The position numbers and the translations under genes are program-made. DNA of 41,145 bases from an uncultured Bacteroidia bacterium (GTDB lineage Bacteria; Bacteroidota; Bacteroidia; NS11-12g; UBA9320): assembly GCA_905478335.1 (NCBI GenBank), contig CAJQIC010000040.1, positions 1-41,145 on the forward strand. The letters run 5' to 3'. Each line of letters starts with the position of its first letter. Position 1 is the first letter of the stretch. The notes below the pieces were generated by a model that ran no database searches, was not told the origin of the DNA, and was given only the letters and a program-made list of their open reading frames with translations. This document shows positions 17,073 through 25,320 of this stretch, in pieces.

Positions 17073-18203
17073 TTACAGCTTGAGCAGTTTTGTTACTTCA
17101 ATGCCATGATCCGTATGTATCGTTACTGTGTACATATTGCTTGGCAATGATTCGGTTGATAAAATAGATTCTTTGCTCGAAGCGTTTAAAACTTTAAATA
17201 AAAGCTCTTTCCCTTGCATATCTTTTACTGATATCGAATTTATGAAATGATTGCTTGTCAACTTGACCGTTCCACTAGTTGGATTGGGAAACAATATGGC
17301 TTTTGGTGTATTAAGTGAAAGTGCGCTTGATGTAGCAATTCTACCATCGCTATTAAACTGTGATAAAAATCGCCAGATCTCAACAGATGCAACAATGTCA
17401 TAATTTGTATTGCTGGTTTTAAGTCCGTTTCCAGGCCATTTGTGCTCTCCATTGTTAACGCGTAAATGCTCTACGGATATCCCATTTTTCCCGTTTTCGT
17501 ATAGGAACTGGGTTACACTAGAGCCATCCGTTTTATCAATATCAGGCATGTTTGTAATCGTAGGAGTGGCATCACAACCATTGTAATTTACACAGATGTC
17601 GATGATGCCTGGAATTTTGTAAGCGTTATAGCTGACAACATTGTCATTTGTTCCATGGATTTGCATAATAGGTACTGGAAAGCCATCGAAGCATCCAGCA
17701 GTATCAATTAGCGATCCACTAACCGCTCCAATTCCTGCAATTTTTCGTTCTAAATGGCAAGCCAGGTAAAAGCTCATGAAAGCACCTTGTGAAAATCCAG
17801 TACTGCATATTCTTTTTTGGTCTATACTGAACCGACTAGAAACGTTTTCAATCAGGGAGTCTAAAAAGCCAATGTCATCTACGGTGTCTGCGCTCGGGTT
17901 GAAATTCCAATGCGTTATACCATCCTTGTCTAATAACCCTTGTGGGTGCACAATGATGAAGTTCGCAGTATCTGCGATGTATCGGAAATCGCCATAGGTC
18001 ATAAAATTCTCGGCTGTTCCGTTCTTTTTATGCATACCAAGCAGCAACGGGACCTCGTCTGTATTTGAGTAAATTGCAGGAACATAGATAATAAATGACC
18101 GTGTAACACCGTCGTATGTAATGGTTTCTCTCAGCGTTTGCTGTGCCTCGCAGTTCGTACTGAATAGTAGCGTAAGTAGAGATAATAGACCGAATGCTTT
18201 CAT
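17073..18203 (-). CDS. Secreted PHB-depolymerase/feruloyl-esterase-like hydrolase with T9SS sorting domain
   Basis: 376 residues. A signal peptide (MKAFGLLSLLTLLFSTNCEA) is followed by an alpha/beta hydrolase of the polyhydroxybutyrate depolymerase / LpqC esterase group (about 22-285). The catalytic triad is readable: nucleophile Ser138 in GFSQG, Asp187 in HGTNDN and His254 in NNGEHKWPG; PLLLGMHKKNG carries the oxyanion loop. Residues about 300-376 (AILFPNPTSGTVKL...SNMYTVTIHTDHGIEVTKLLKL) are a Por secretion sorting domain, so the enzyme is exported to the surface or medium. Likely substrates are ester-linked polymers such as polyhydroxyalkanoate or acylated polysaccharide; the sequence does not decide. 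It is transcribed in the same direction as the giant protein, with 144 bases between. Confidence 0.87.
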   Translation of the reverse strand: MKAFGLLSLLTLLFSTNCEAQQTLRETITYDGVTRSFIIYVPAIYSNTDEVPLLLGMHKKNGTAENFMTYGDFRYIADTANFIIVHPQGLLDKDGITHWNFNPSADTVDDIGFLDSLIENVSSRFSIDQKRICSTGFSQGAFMSFYLACHLERKIAGIGAVSGSLIDTAGCFDGFPVPIMQIHGTNDNVVSYNAYKIPGIIDICVNYNGCDATPTITNMPDIDKTDGSSVTQFLYENGKNGISVEHLRVNNGEHKWPGNGLKTSNTNYDIVASVEIWRFLSQFNSDGRIATSSALSLNTPKAILFPNPTSGTVKLTSNHFINSISVKDMQGKELLFKVLNASSKESILSTESLPSNMYTVTIHTDHGIEVTKLLKL

Positions 18204-18424
18204 GGTTTACAATTTGATTTTCGAGGGAAATATACGAATTGCTTTCGGTATTCTCCAACGAGACATAGACCACCTTTGGACAGTTACCTATCCAATATTA
18301 CTATGTGTTTACGTATACTTTCGAACTGAATCAACGTGTTTTGTCAATCAACCCGTTCTTCCTTCAAATTTTGTTTTCTCAGAATCAAATGATTAATTGA
18401 GAATCCAAATGGAGCAAAGTGTTT

Positions 18425-19810
18425 ATGGCTTTAGAATTTTTAAGTAAGCAGCGTTCGATAGCTAAACCCGGTTTTAGCCGGTGGTTGGTGCCACCTGCTG
18501 CCATGGCTATTCACCTGTGTATTGGCCAAATCTATGCCTATAGCGTGTTTAATAAACCACTGGCAAGCCTAAAAGGGATTGAGGCACCGATTGCTGGCGA
18601 TTGGGAATTGACGACGATTGGATGGATATTTTCCATTGCCTTATTTACGCTTGGAGCTTCTGCTGCCTTGTTTGGACAATGGTTAGAGCGCGTAGGTCCA
18701 CGAAAAGCGATGTTTGTCTCGGCTGTTTGTTTTGCTGGTGGATTTTTTGTCGCTGCCCTTGGTGTGCATTTTCATCAAATTTGGCTTGTGTATTTGGGTC
18801 ATGGAGTTTTGGGGGGCATTGGGTTAGGTATTGGATACATATCTCCAGTGTCTACATTAATCAAATGGTTTCCCGACAAACCAGGCATGGCAACCGGAAT
18901 GGCTATTATGGGATTTGGCGGAGGTGCTATGATCGCAAGTCCACTCGCTGTGGGGTTGATGGATTATTTTGCGTCACAATCGTCGACTGGTGTTGCGCAA
19001 ACGTTCATTGTGATGGGCATCATATATTTCTTGTTTATGCTGTTTGGTGTGTTTTCCATTCGCGTACGCGCAAAAAATTGGAAACCAGAAGGATGGGAGC
19101 CTCATTCTGAAATTGAAAAATTATCGGCAGACAGATTTGTCAATGCCAATCAAGCAATAAAAACGCCGCAGTTTTATTTGTTATTTACGGTTTTGGCGTT
19201 GAACGTAACGGCTGGTATAGGGGTGTTGGGTCAAGCCTCTGTAATGATTCAGGAAATGTTTTCAGTGGAATCAGTAGGAGAGGGAATGGTTGTGACTGTA
19301 GCTGCTGCTGGTGGTTTTGTGGGATTGCTTAGTGTTTTTAATATGCTAGGCCGTTTTATATGGTCGTCTTTATCAGATAAACTGGGAAGGAAAAATACAT
19401 ATAATGTATTTTTTGTTTTGGGAGCTATATTGTACGTGATGGTGCCTTACGCAGGGAACACGGGTAGTGTGGTGTTGTTTGTTGCTTGCTTTGCCATAAT
19501 AATTAGTATGTATGGTGGTGGATTTGCCACTGCGCCGGCTTATTTACGTGATTTGTTCGGCACTGCCCAAGTTGGGGCTATTCATGGTCGATTATTATTG
19601 GCTTGGTCGTTGGCTGCGCTTCTAGGACCTGGGTTGGTCAATTATATTCGGGCGTATCAGATAGAAACCATGCAAATGGCACCAGCCAAGGCCTATTCAA
19701 CAACCATGTATATCATGGCTGGTTTACTGGTAATCGGCTTGTTGTGTAATTCGTTTATTAAACCGGTAGATAAAAAGTATTTTACGACGTCAAATGAAGA
19801 AGGAACTTAA
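18425..19810 (+). CDS. MFS transporter, OFA (oxalate/formate antiporter-like) family
   Basis: 461 residues with about 12 membrane segments. The N-terminal pattern WLVPPAAMAIHLCIGQIYAYSVFNKPL and GxGLGIGYISPVSTLIKWFPDKPGMATGMAIMGFGGGA (read in parts) are typical of the oxalate:formate antiporter family of the major facilitator superfamily; LERVGPRKAMF is the loop 2-3 motif. It probably exchanges small carboxylates across the inner membrane; the substrate is not fixed by sequence. The ATG at 18425 is chosen over a GTG two codons upstream. The last four codons overlap a 34-residue downstream gene. Confidence 0.9.
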   Translation: MALEFLSKQRSIAKPGFSRWLVPPAAMAIHLCIGQIYAYSVFNKPLASLKGIEAPIAGDWELTTIGWIFSIALFTLGASAALFGQWLERVGPRKAMFVSAVCFAGGFFVAALGVHFHQIWLVYLGHGVLGGIGLGIGYISPVSTLIKWFPDKPGMATGMAIMGFGGGAMIASPLAVGLMDYFASQSSTGVAQTFIVMGIIYFLFMLFGVFSIRVRAKNWKPEGWEPHSEIEKLSADRFVNANQAIKTPQFYLLFTVLALNVTAGIGVLGQASVMIQEMFSVESVGEGMVVTVAAAGGFVGLLSVFNMLGRFIWSSLSDKLGRKNTYNVFFVLGAILYVMVPYAGNTGSVVLFVACFAIIISMYGGGFATAPAYLRDLFGTAQVGAIHGRLLLAWSLAALLGPGLVNYIRAYQIETMQMAPAKAYSTTMYIMAGLLVIGLLCNSFIKPVDKKYFTTSNEEGT

Positions 19811-19898
19811 AATCATATTGGCCTGGTCATTTGTCGGAATCCCTTTAGTCTGGGGAATTGTAAAGACCATTTCAAAATCTATGGTTTTGTTTGAGTAG
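19794..19898 (+). CDS. Small membrane partner of OFA-type MFS transporter (34 residues)
   Basis: The ATG at 19794 overlaps the 3' end of the transporter by 17 bases in another frame. The product starts MKKELKIILAWSFVGIPLVW and ends GIVKTISKSMVLFE. It has a basic start and a single hydrophobic helix (about 7-26). Short proteins with this K-x-LAW-x-F-V-GIPL-x-WG pattern follow OFA-family transporters in many bacteria and are annotated as an MFS transporter small subunit; I rely on memory for that. It probably associates with the transporter in the inner membrane. Confidence 0.75.
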   Translation: MKKELKIILAWSFVGIPLVWGIVKTISKSMVLFE

Positions 19899-20052
19899 AA
19901 TGTCTGGACAGTATGCTATAATGTAGCTTGTAGTATATCTGATAACCCTACATAGTCTACGAAAAGAATCCACTCTTAACGGGATAAACCGCCTCCTGTC
20001 CACATGTTATCCAAAAAAGAGCCACACTATTATTCCCTCGATGAAAAAATTG

Positions 20053-20060
20053 TATTTTTG
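20053..20060 (+). promoter_or_regulatory. Candidate hppA promoter -7 box (TATTTTTG)
   Basis: TATTTTTG matches TAnnTTTG and is followed by CCGCC, the same context as the box before lepA (TTTGCCGCC). It lies 25 bases upstream of the hppA ATG at 20086. Confidence 0.55.
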
Positions 20061-20085
20061 CCGCCTTTAAAAATTAGATAAAGAA

Positions 20086-22533
20086 ATGAGCGAAAATTTA
20101 ATCTATCTATTACCAGCCTTTGGATTAATCGGGCTAGTGGTAATGTTCGTCAAATCGAAATGGGTAAACAAACAGGATGCAGGTAGTGAAAAAATGCAAA
20201 GCATTGCCAAGCACATCCAAGAAGGAGCGATGGCGTTCCTTAAAGCAGAGTATCGTGTTCTAGCAATTTTTATCGTTGTTGCTGGTATTCTACTTGGAAT
20301 ATTGTCAACGATTGTAGAATCGACACATTGGTTTATTGTAATTGCTTTTATTTTAGGTGCGATATTTTCTGCTATAGCGGGTAACATAGGAATGCGTATT
20401 GCCACTGCTGCAAACGTTAGAACTACTCAGGCCGCTCGTACGAGTTTGTCTCATGCCTTAAAAGTGTCATTTACAGGTGGTACTGTAATGGGGCTAGGAG
20501 TTGCTGGTTTAGCAGTTTTAGGTTTAAGTCTACTATTTGTTCTATTAACTAAATGGTTTATGGGTGGTGATGGTACGCCTTACCACAATATGATGATCGT
20601 TTTGGAAACCCTTGCTGGTTTTTCATTAGGAGCAGAGTCAATTGCTTTATTTGCTAGAGTTGGTGGTGGTATCTATACCAAAGCAGCTGACGTTGGTGCA
20701 GATTTAGTAGGAAAGGTTGAAGCAGGAATTCCTGAGGATGATCCACGTAACCCAGCTACAATTGCTGATAACGTAGGAGATAACGTTGGGGACGTTGCAG
20801 GTATGGGAGCTGATCTATTTGGATCTTATGTAGCAACCATGTTAGCGGCAATGGTTTTAGGTAACTACCTTATTAAGGATATGGGAAATGCAACATTTAC
20901 CGATGGATTCGGTAATATGGGGCCAATTCTACTTCCTATTTTAATTGCTGGCCTAGGCATCGTATTTTCAATTGTTGGAACGATGTTTATTAAGGTTTCA
21001 GGAACAGACGCAAAAGAATCTGTTGTCCAAAGCGCACTGAATAAAGGCAACTGGATTTCAATCGCATTAACAGGTATTGCATGTTTCTTTGTTATTAGAT
21101 GGATGTTGCCAGAGACATTAACCATGGAGTTTTTCCATGAAGGTCAAAAAACCTTTTCGTCTATGTATATTTTCTATTCTGTTTTAATTGGTCTTGCTGT
21201 TGGAGGTCTAATCTCTTACTTCACTGAGCATTACACAGGAATGGACAAGAAGCCGGTACAATCAATTATTGCAAGTTCAAGCACAGGTGCTGGTACAAAC
21301 TTAATCGCAGGTTTGTCAACTGGTATGATGTCAACTTTTGCTCCAATTATTTTGTTTGCCGCAGCTATCTGGGGGTCATATGCTTTTGCAGGATTCTATG
21401 GTGTAGCGATCGCAGCTTCTGCCATGATGGCGACAACAGCTATGCAATTGGCCATTGACGCATTTGGACCAATTGCTGATAACGCAGGTGGTATTGCCGA
21501 AATGAGTGAGTTACCTGAAGAGGTAAGAGGAAGAACTGACGTATTGGATTCAGTTGGTAACACAACTGCTGCAATCGGTAAAGGATTTGCCATTGCATCT
21601 GCAGCACTAACTGCACTTGCTTTATTTGCAGCCTATGTAACGTTTACAGGTATCGACGGTATCAACATCTTTAAAGCGCCAGTATTGGCATCTTTATTTG
21701 TTGGCGCGATGATTCCAGTTGTTTTCTCTGCATTGGCAATGAAGTCGGTTGGAAAAGCAGCCATGGAAATGGTTAAAGAGGTAAGAAGACAGTTCAAAGA
21801 AATTCCAGGGATTATGGAAGGTACAGGAACTCCAGAATATGGTAAGTGCGTAGATATTTCTACAAAAGCTGCGTTGAAAGAAATGGTATTGCCAGGTGCA
21901 ATTACAATCTTAACTCCAATTTTGGTTGGGTTCTTAACTGGTTTAATCTCAGGTGACTGGATTTTAGCTGCGGAAGTATTAGGTGGTTATATGGCTGGTG
22001 TTTGTGTAAGTGGTGTTCTTTGGGCAATCTTCCAGAACAATGCTGGTGGTGCTTGGGATAACGCTAAGAAGTCTTTCGAGGCAGGTGTTATGATTGATGG
22101 TGAAATGACGTACAAAGGTTCTGAAGCCCACAAAGCAGCTGTTACTGGCGATACTGTGGGAGATCCATTTAAGGATACTTCTGGCCCGTCAATGAACATC
22201 TTAATTAAATTAACTTGTTTAATCGGTTTGGTAATTGCTCCTGTATTGGCTCAATTAGCAGGTGGTCATGGAGAAGAGAATGTGAAGTCTGCTTGTTGTA
22301 AAGAGGAGAAAGCACATTGCAAAAAAGAGAAAGAGGCTTGCGCGGACTATAAAGACCATTGTAAATCTGACAAGAAATGCAATAAGGCAGAGTGTAAAGG
22401 AAAAGACTGCGAAACTTGCTCGGATGAGTGCAAAAAGGAATGTGAAAAAGATTCGAGTTCAACTGAAGAAATTAAAGTTGAGGGAGAAGGATATGACGCT
22501 GATCCAGCATTATCTGGTGAATCAGAAGACTAA
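20086..22533 (+). CDS. hppA: Membrane-bound cation-translocating pyrophosphatase, K+-dependent type, with Cys-rich tail
   Basis: 815 residues. The enzyme couples pyrophosphate hydrolysis to pumping of H+ or Na+ across the inner membrane. About 16 membrane segments and the catalytic signature DVGADLVGKVEAGIPEDDPR, then NPATIADNVGDNVGDVAGMG are intact. GNTTAAIGKG has Ala where K+-independent enzymes have Lys, indicating the K+-dependent class; whether it pumps Na+, H+ or both is not decided. The core ends near residue 725 (VIAPVLAQLAGG). Beyond it is an unusual hydrophilic tail of about 90 residues with 11 Cys between residues 737 and 786 (ACCKEEKAHC, ECKGKDCETCSDECKKEC), then an acidic end. 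A strong terminator follows. Confidence 0.96.
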   Translation: MSENLIYLLPAFGLIGLVVMFVKSKWVNKQDAGSEKMQSIAKHIQEGAMAFLKAEYRVLAIFIVVAGILLGILSTIVESTHWFIVIAFILGAIFSAIAGNIGMRIATAANVRTTQAARTSLSHALKVSFTGGTVMGLGVAGLAVLGLSLLFVLLTKWFMGGDGTPYHNMMIVLETLAGFSLGAESIALFARVGGGIYTKAADVGADLVGKVEAGIPEDDPRNPATIADNVGDNVGDVAGMGADLFGSYVATMLAAMVLGNYLIKDMGNATFTDGFGNMGPILLPILIAGLGIVFSIVGTMFIKVSGTDAKESVVQSALNKGNWISIALTGIACFFVIRWMLPETLTMEFFHEGQKTFSSMYIFYSVLIGLAVGGLISYFTEHYTGMDKKPVQSIIASSSTGAGTNLIAGLSTGMMSTFAPIILFAAAIWGSYAFAGFYGVAIAASAMMATTAMQLAIDAFGPIADNAGGIAEMSELPEEVRGRTDVLDSVGNTTAAIGKGFAIASAALTALALFAAYVTFTGIDGINIFKAPVLASLFVGAMIPVVFSALAMKSVGKAAMEMVKEVRRQFKEIPGIMEGTGTPEYGKCVDISTKAALKEMVLPGAITILTPILVGFLTGLISGDWILAAEVLGGYMAGVCVSGVLWAIFQNNAGGAWDNAKKSFEAGVMIDGEMTYKGSEAHKAAVTGDTVGDPFKDTSGPSMNILIKLTCLIGLVIAPVLAQLAGGHGEENVKSACCKEEKAHCKKEKEACADYKDHCKSDKKCNKAECKGKDCETCSDECKKECEKDSSSTEEIKVEGEGYDADPALSGESED

Positions 22534-22554
22534 AAAAATCTTACTATAGATACG

Positions 22555-22584
22555 AAAGCGTTGCCTGTTGGCAACGCTTTTTTT
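22555..22584 (+). terminator. Rho-independent terminator after hppA
   Basis: Perfect 11-base stem AAAGCGTTGCC / GGCAACGCTTT with loop TGTT, followed by a T run (seven Ts counting those in the stem). It starts about 20 bases after the hppA stop codon. Confidence 0.9.
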
Positions 22585-22621
22585 GTGCAACAGGTTTGAT
22601 TATCAGAAAGTTGGAAAAGCA

Positions 22622-22659
22622 TTTTTGGCCTGTGTTTTAGACTAAACACAGGCCAAAAA
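22622..22659. repeat. Perfect 16-bp inverted repeat upstream of L,D-transpeptidase gene
   Basis: TTTTTGGCCTGTGTTT and AAACACAGGCCAAAAA are exact reverse complements around the loop TAGACT. It is not followed by a T run on either strand, so it differs from a standard intrinsic terminator. It may be a protein-binding site or an mRNA hairpin. Confidence 0.7.
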
Positions 22660-22688
22660 AATGTGTATTAATTTGTCTTTCATTCTAT

Positions 22689-22696
22689 TAATTTTG
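22689..22696 (+). promoter_or_regulatory. Candidate -7 box (TAATTTTG) for YkuD_2-type gene
   Basis: TAATTTTG matches TAnnTTTG, 8 bases before the ATG at 22705. A TTTG at 22672-22675 lies closer than the usual -33 spacing. Confidence 0.4.
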
Positions 22697-22704
22697 CCCA
22701 CTTG

Positions 22705-23478
22705 ATGGCAAAGCGCACTTTATTCATTTGTATACTTAGTTTTTTATTCATCGGGCTGCAGTCTTTTCATGCACCAGAAATTGGTAAAAGTGATTTTAAT
22801 TACGAAGTGGCTGTCTCTCCAGATGGGGTAGACTTTACCAAAACATCAACCGCTTTATACAACCAGTTTGGCCTTCAAGAAAGTGAACTAAGTAAAGACG
22901 TATTCAACAAAGCGTTAAAAGGGTATCTGTATTTGCGGTACACCAACGAATTGTCAAATGTGCAGTTTTTAACAGTTTTAGATTTTTCCAAGCAAAGCAG
23001 TCAAAAGCGACTGTGGGTGTTTGATTTGAACACAAAAGAAATCGTTTTTAATGAGTTGGTTGCTCATGGGAAATACTCTGGCGACAAATTTGCGAGTTCT
23101 TTCTCGAATCGGTCTAATTCTAAAAAGTCATCACTTGGGTTTTATGTAACAGGTCAGCCATACAATGGTAGACATCGCTATTCCTTAAAGCTTCGTGGAT
23201 TAGAGCCTGGGTTTAACAGTAATGCATTTGCACGTGGTATTGTTATGCACGGGGCGCATTATGTGAGTGAAGAAATTGCAGAAGCACAGCAGTCTGTTGG
23301 CAGAAGCTTTGGTTGCCCAGCGGTAGCACAAGAGGTGAATAAAAACATCGTTGACCTAATTCAAGGAGGTAGTTGTTTGTTTTTGTATCATCCACAAACG
23401 TATTACCACGGAAAATCAAAAATTATAAACAATAAACAGTTCATACCAATCGAATTATTAAACGCATTGGTTGAATAA
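22705..23478 (+). CDS. Murein L,D-transpeptidase catalytic-domain protein (YkuD_2 family)
   Basis: 257 residues with an N-terminal signal-like helix (TLFICILSFLFIGLQSFHA). The C-terminal domain has the L,D-transpeptidase active-site pattern in the YkuD_2 form: GIVMHGAHYVS, then GRSFGCPAV with the nucleophile Cys204. VLDFSKQSSQKRLWVFDL is the first strand pair of the fold, and GFYVTGQPYNGRHRYSLKLRGLEPG is the substrate-side loop. Such enzymes form 3-3 crosslinks in peptidoglycan or attach proteins to it in the periplasm. ATG 22705 is preferred to a TTG one codon upstream. A second, unrelated-subtype L,D-transpeptidase follows 24 bases downstream. Confidence 0.87.
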   Translation: MAKRTLFICILSFLFIGLQSFHAPEIGKSDFNYEVAVSPDGVDFTKTSTALYNQFGLQESELSKDVFNKALKGYLYLRYTNELSNVQFLTVLDFSKQSSQKRLWVFDLNTKEIVFNELVAHGKYSGDKFASSFSNRSNSKKSSLGFYVTGQPYNGRHRYSLKLRGLEPGFNSNAFARGIVMHGAHYVSEEIAEAQQSVGRSFGCPAVAQEVNKNIVDLIQGGSCLFLYHPQTYYHGKSKIINNKQFIPIELLNALVE

Positions 23479-23489
23479 GTAACACATCT

Positions 23490-23497
23490 TAATTTTG
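23490..23497 (+). promoter_or_regulatory. Possible -7 box (TAATTTTG) just before the lipoprotein L,D-transpeptidase
   Basis: TAATTTTG lies in the 24-base gap between the two transpeptidase genes and ends 5 bases before the GTG start. If used, the transcript would be leaderless. Because the AT-rich motif can arise by chance, this is tentative. Confidence 0.25.
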
Positions 23498-23502
23498 ATG
23501 TT

Positions 23503-25290
23503 GTGAAACCGATCTTTTATATCGCAGCCTTAATTGCGCTGGTGGTTGCGTCTTGTAAGCAACCCAATCAAGACAAATTAGATGCGCTTGTAGAGCGTGG
23601 TAATTTTCAAAAATCAGAACTTGTCGATGTAATCAAATCCAAAATTGGAGACTCGACGTATATGAAAGGGTTTCGGTTTACGGATACACTTACACACTAC
23701 TATAAGCAAAACAAACACAAACCTGTTTGGGCCATGTATTTGGTGGACGATAGTATGGCTGAACTTGTGCTTAATCGCATCTTTCTGAGTAGAGAGGAAG
23801 GTTTTAATCCGGCGTATTACAAACTTGATTCAATCAAGTCTATGCTCCAACGATTGAAAGTTGGAGAAATAAATTCGCTTTACGGAGAATTGGCACATTT
23901 GGAGTTATTGGTTTCGGATAACATGCTTTCGTTGCATAGAGACCGTGTTTACGGAAGAACAGACCCAGATAGTGTTTTCGGAGGCAGTTATCATTTGCCA
24001 AGAAGAACTTTTGAAGATTTTGAGTTGTTCGACGTAATGGATTTCAAAGACTTTGATGACGTGCTAGAAAAATCAGCCATTCTGGATACCAGTTACATAT
24101 ATCTTCAAGACCTGTTGAAAGGGTATCTTATTCGGATTGACTCAGGAGAGCAATGGGACGTGATTGATACCACTGGGATTCGAAAATTTGAACCTGGAGA
24201 TACCTCAGATCTATTGCCACTTATTGCCAAGAAACTGAACCAGATTCAGGTGATAACAGAGTCGGAAATGATGGAGGCCGATAGCCATCGGTATAACAAA
24301 GGTTTTGCGAAGTATACACGACGTTTCCAGCAACGCTATGGTTTATATGACGATGCGATATTTGGAAGAAATACCTTTGGGTTGTTAAATGAATCAATGC
24401 AAGACCGCATTGATCAAATAGCGGCAAATTTGGAGCGAATTCGTTGGTTCGAATTCCCAGAGGAAGAACCGTATATCTCGGTTAACTTACCCGCATTTGA
24501 GCTGACCTTGCATTATGAGGATAGCGTAAAAAAAATGGCAACGTGTATTGGCAAACCTCGCCCACATAACTATGATGAACGGCTAAAGAAATCCATAGAA
24601 AAGAAATCGTTGAAACCAGCGGATCATGAGACACCTCAGATATACAGTAAAGTCGCTTATATGGTGGTTAATCCCACTTGGAATGTGCCAAGAAGTATTA
24701 TTAGACGTGAGATGTGGTGGAAAATGAAAACAGACAGTCATTATCTTGCTGATGCTGGATATGGTGTATTTTATAAGAAAAAAGAAGTACGTTCTGACAC
24801 CATTAATTGGCGTCTGTATACACCCAAAAAATTACCTTTCGAGATTATTCAAAAGTCTGGAGACGCCAATGCTTTGGGGAAAGTAAAGTTCATTTTTCCG
24901 AATAAGTATAGCATCTACCTGCACGATACACCACAGAAATCGAAGTTTAAGTGGTCTGGTCGTGCGGTTAGTCATGGATGCGTTCGGGTTGAGAACCCGT
25001 TGTTAGTAGGCGAATTTCTTACGCAAAAGATAGACACATTAGACGCGGATGATTTTCGAATTCACATGGGATATGAGCCCAAGGATGAAGATCGATTAAA
25101 AGATTATGATCCAGAAGATACGACAGCACACATTCAACCTTTGGAGGATACGCGGTTAATTCGATTGGATGAACAGATTCCTGTCTTCTTCTTGTACAAC
25201 ACCATTTTCTTTGATGAAGAGTGGAATGTACAATACCGTAACGATGTTTATGACAAAAATAAGTTCATTATTCAGGCGATGGAGTTCTGA
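23503..25290 (+). CDS. L,D-transpeptidase, YcbB/LdtD-like lipoprotein
   Basis: 595 residues from a GTG start (no ATG is in frame upstream without a stop). A lipoprotein signal peptide ends at ALVVASC (Cys18), so it is membrane-anchored. The layout fits YcbB-type enzymes: an N-terminal scaffold domain, a peptidoglycan-binding-like segment (FAKYTRRFQQRYGLYDDAIF, followed by GRNTFGLLN, about 270-300), and a C-terminal YkuD catalytic domain with YISVNLPAFELTLHYED and the active site YLHDTP...RAVSHGCVRVENP (Cys493). It probably makes 3-3 peptidoglycan crosslinks in the periplasm. The adjacency to another transpeptidase suggests a joint role in wall remodelling. Confidence 0.92.
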   Translation: MKPIFYIAALIALVVASCKQPNQDKLDALVERGNFQKSELVDVIKSKIGDSTYMKGFRFTDTLTHYYKQNKHKPVWAMYLVDDSMAELVLNRIFLSREEGFNPAYYKLDSIKSMLQRLKVGEINSLYGELAHLELLVSDNMLSLHRDRVYGRTDPDSVFGGSYHLPRRTFEDFELFDVMDFKDFDDVLEKSAILDTSYIYLQDLLKGYLIRIDSGEQWDVIDTTGIRKFEPGDTSDLLPLIAKKLNQIQVITESEMMEADSHRYNKGFAKYTRRFQQRYGLYDDAIFGRNTFGLLNESMQDRIDQIAANLERIRWFEFPEEEPYISVNLPAFELTLHYEDSVKKMATCIGKPRPHNYDERLKKSIEKKSLKPADHETPQIYSKVAYMVVNPTWNVPRSIIRREMWWKMKTDSHYLADAGYGVFYKKKEVRSDTINWRLYTPKKLPFEIIQKSGDANALGKVKFIFPNKYSIYLHDTPQKSKFKWSGRAVSHGCVRVENPLLVGEFLTQKIDTLDADDFRIHMGYEPKDEDRLKDYDPEDTTAHIQPLEDTRLIRLDEQIPVFFLYNTIFFDEEWNVQYRNDVYDKNKFIIQAMEF

Positions 25291-25320
25291 TTTTTCGATA
25301 TTTGAACTTCCATAAACCAA

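Noticed and set aside
22622-22659. Intrinsic terminator
   Set aside because: The stem is perfect, but neither strand has a T run after it; the preceding hairpin at 22555-22584 already fits as the hppA terminator.
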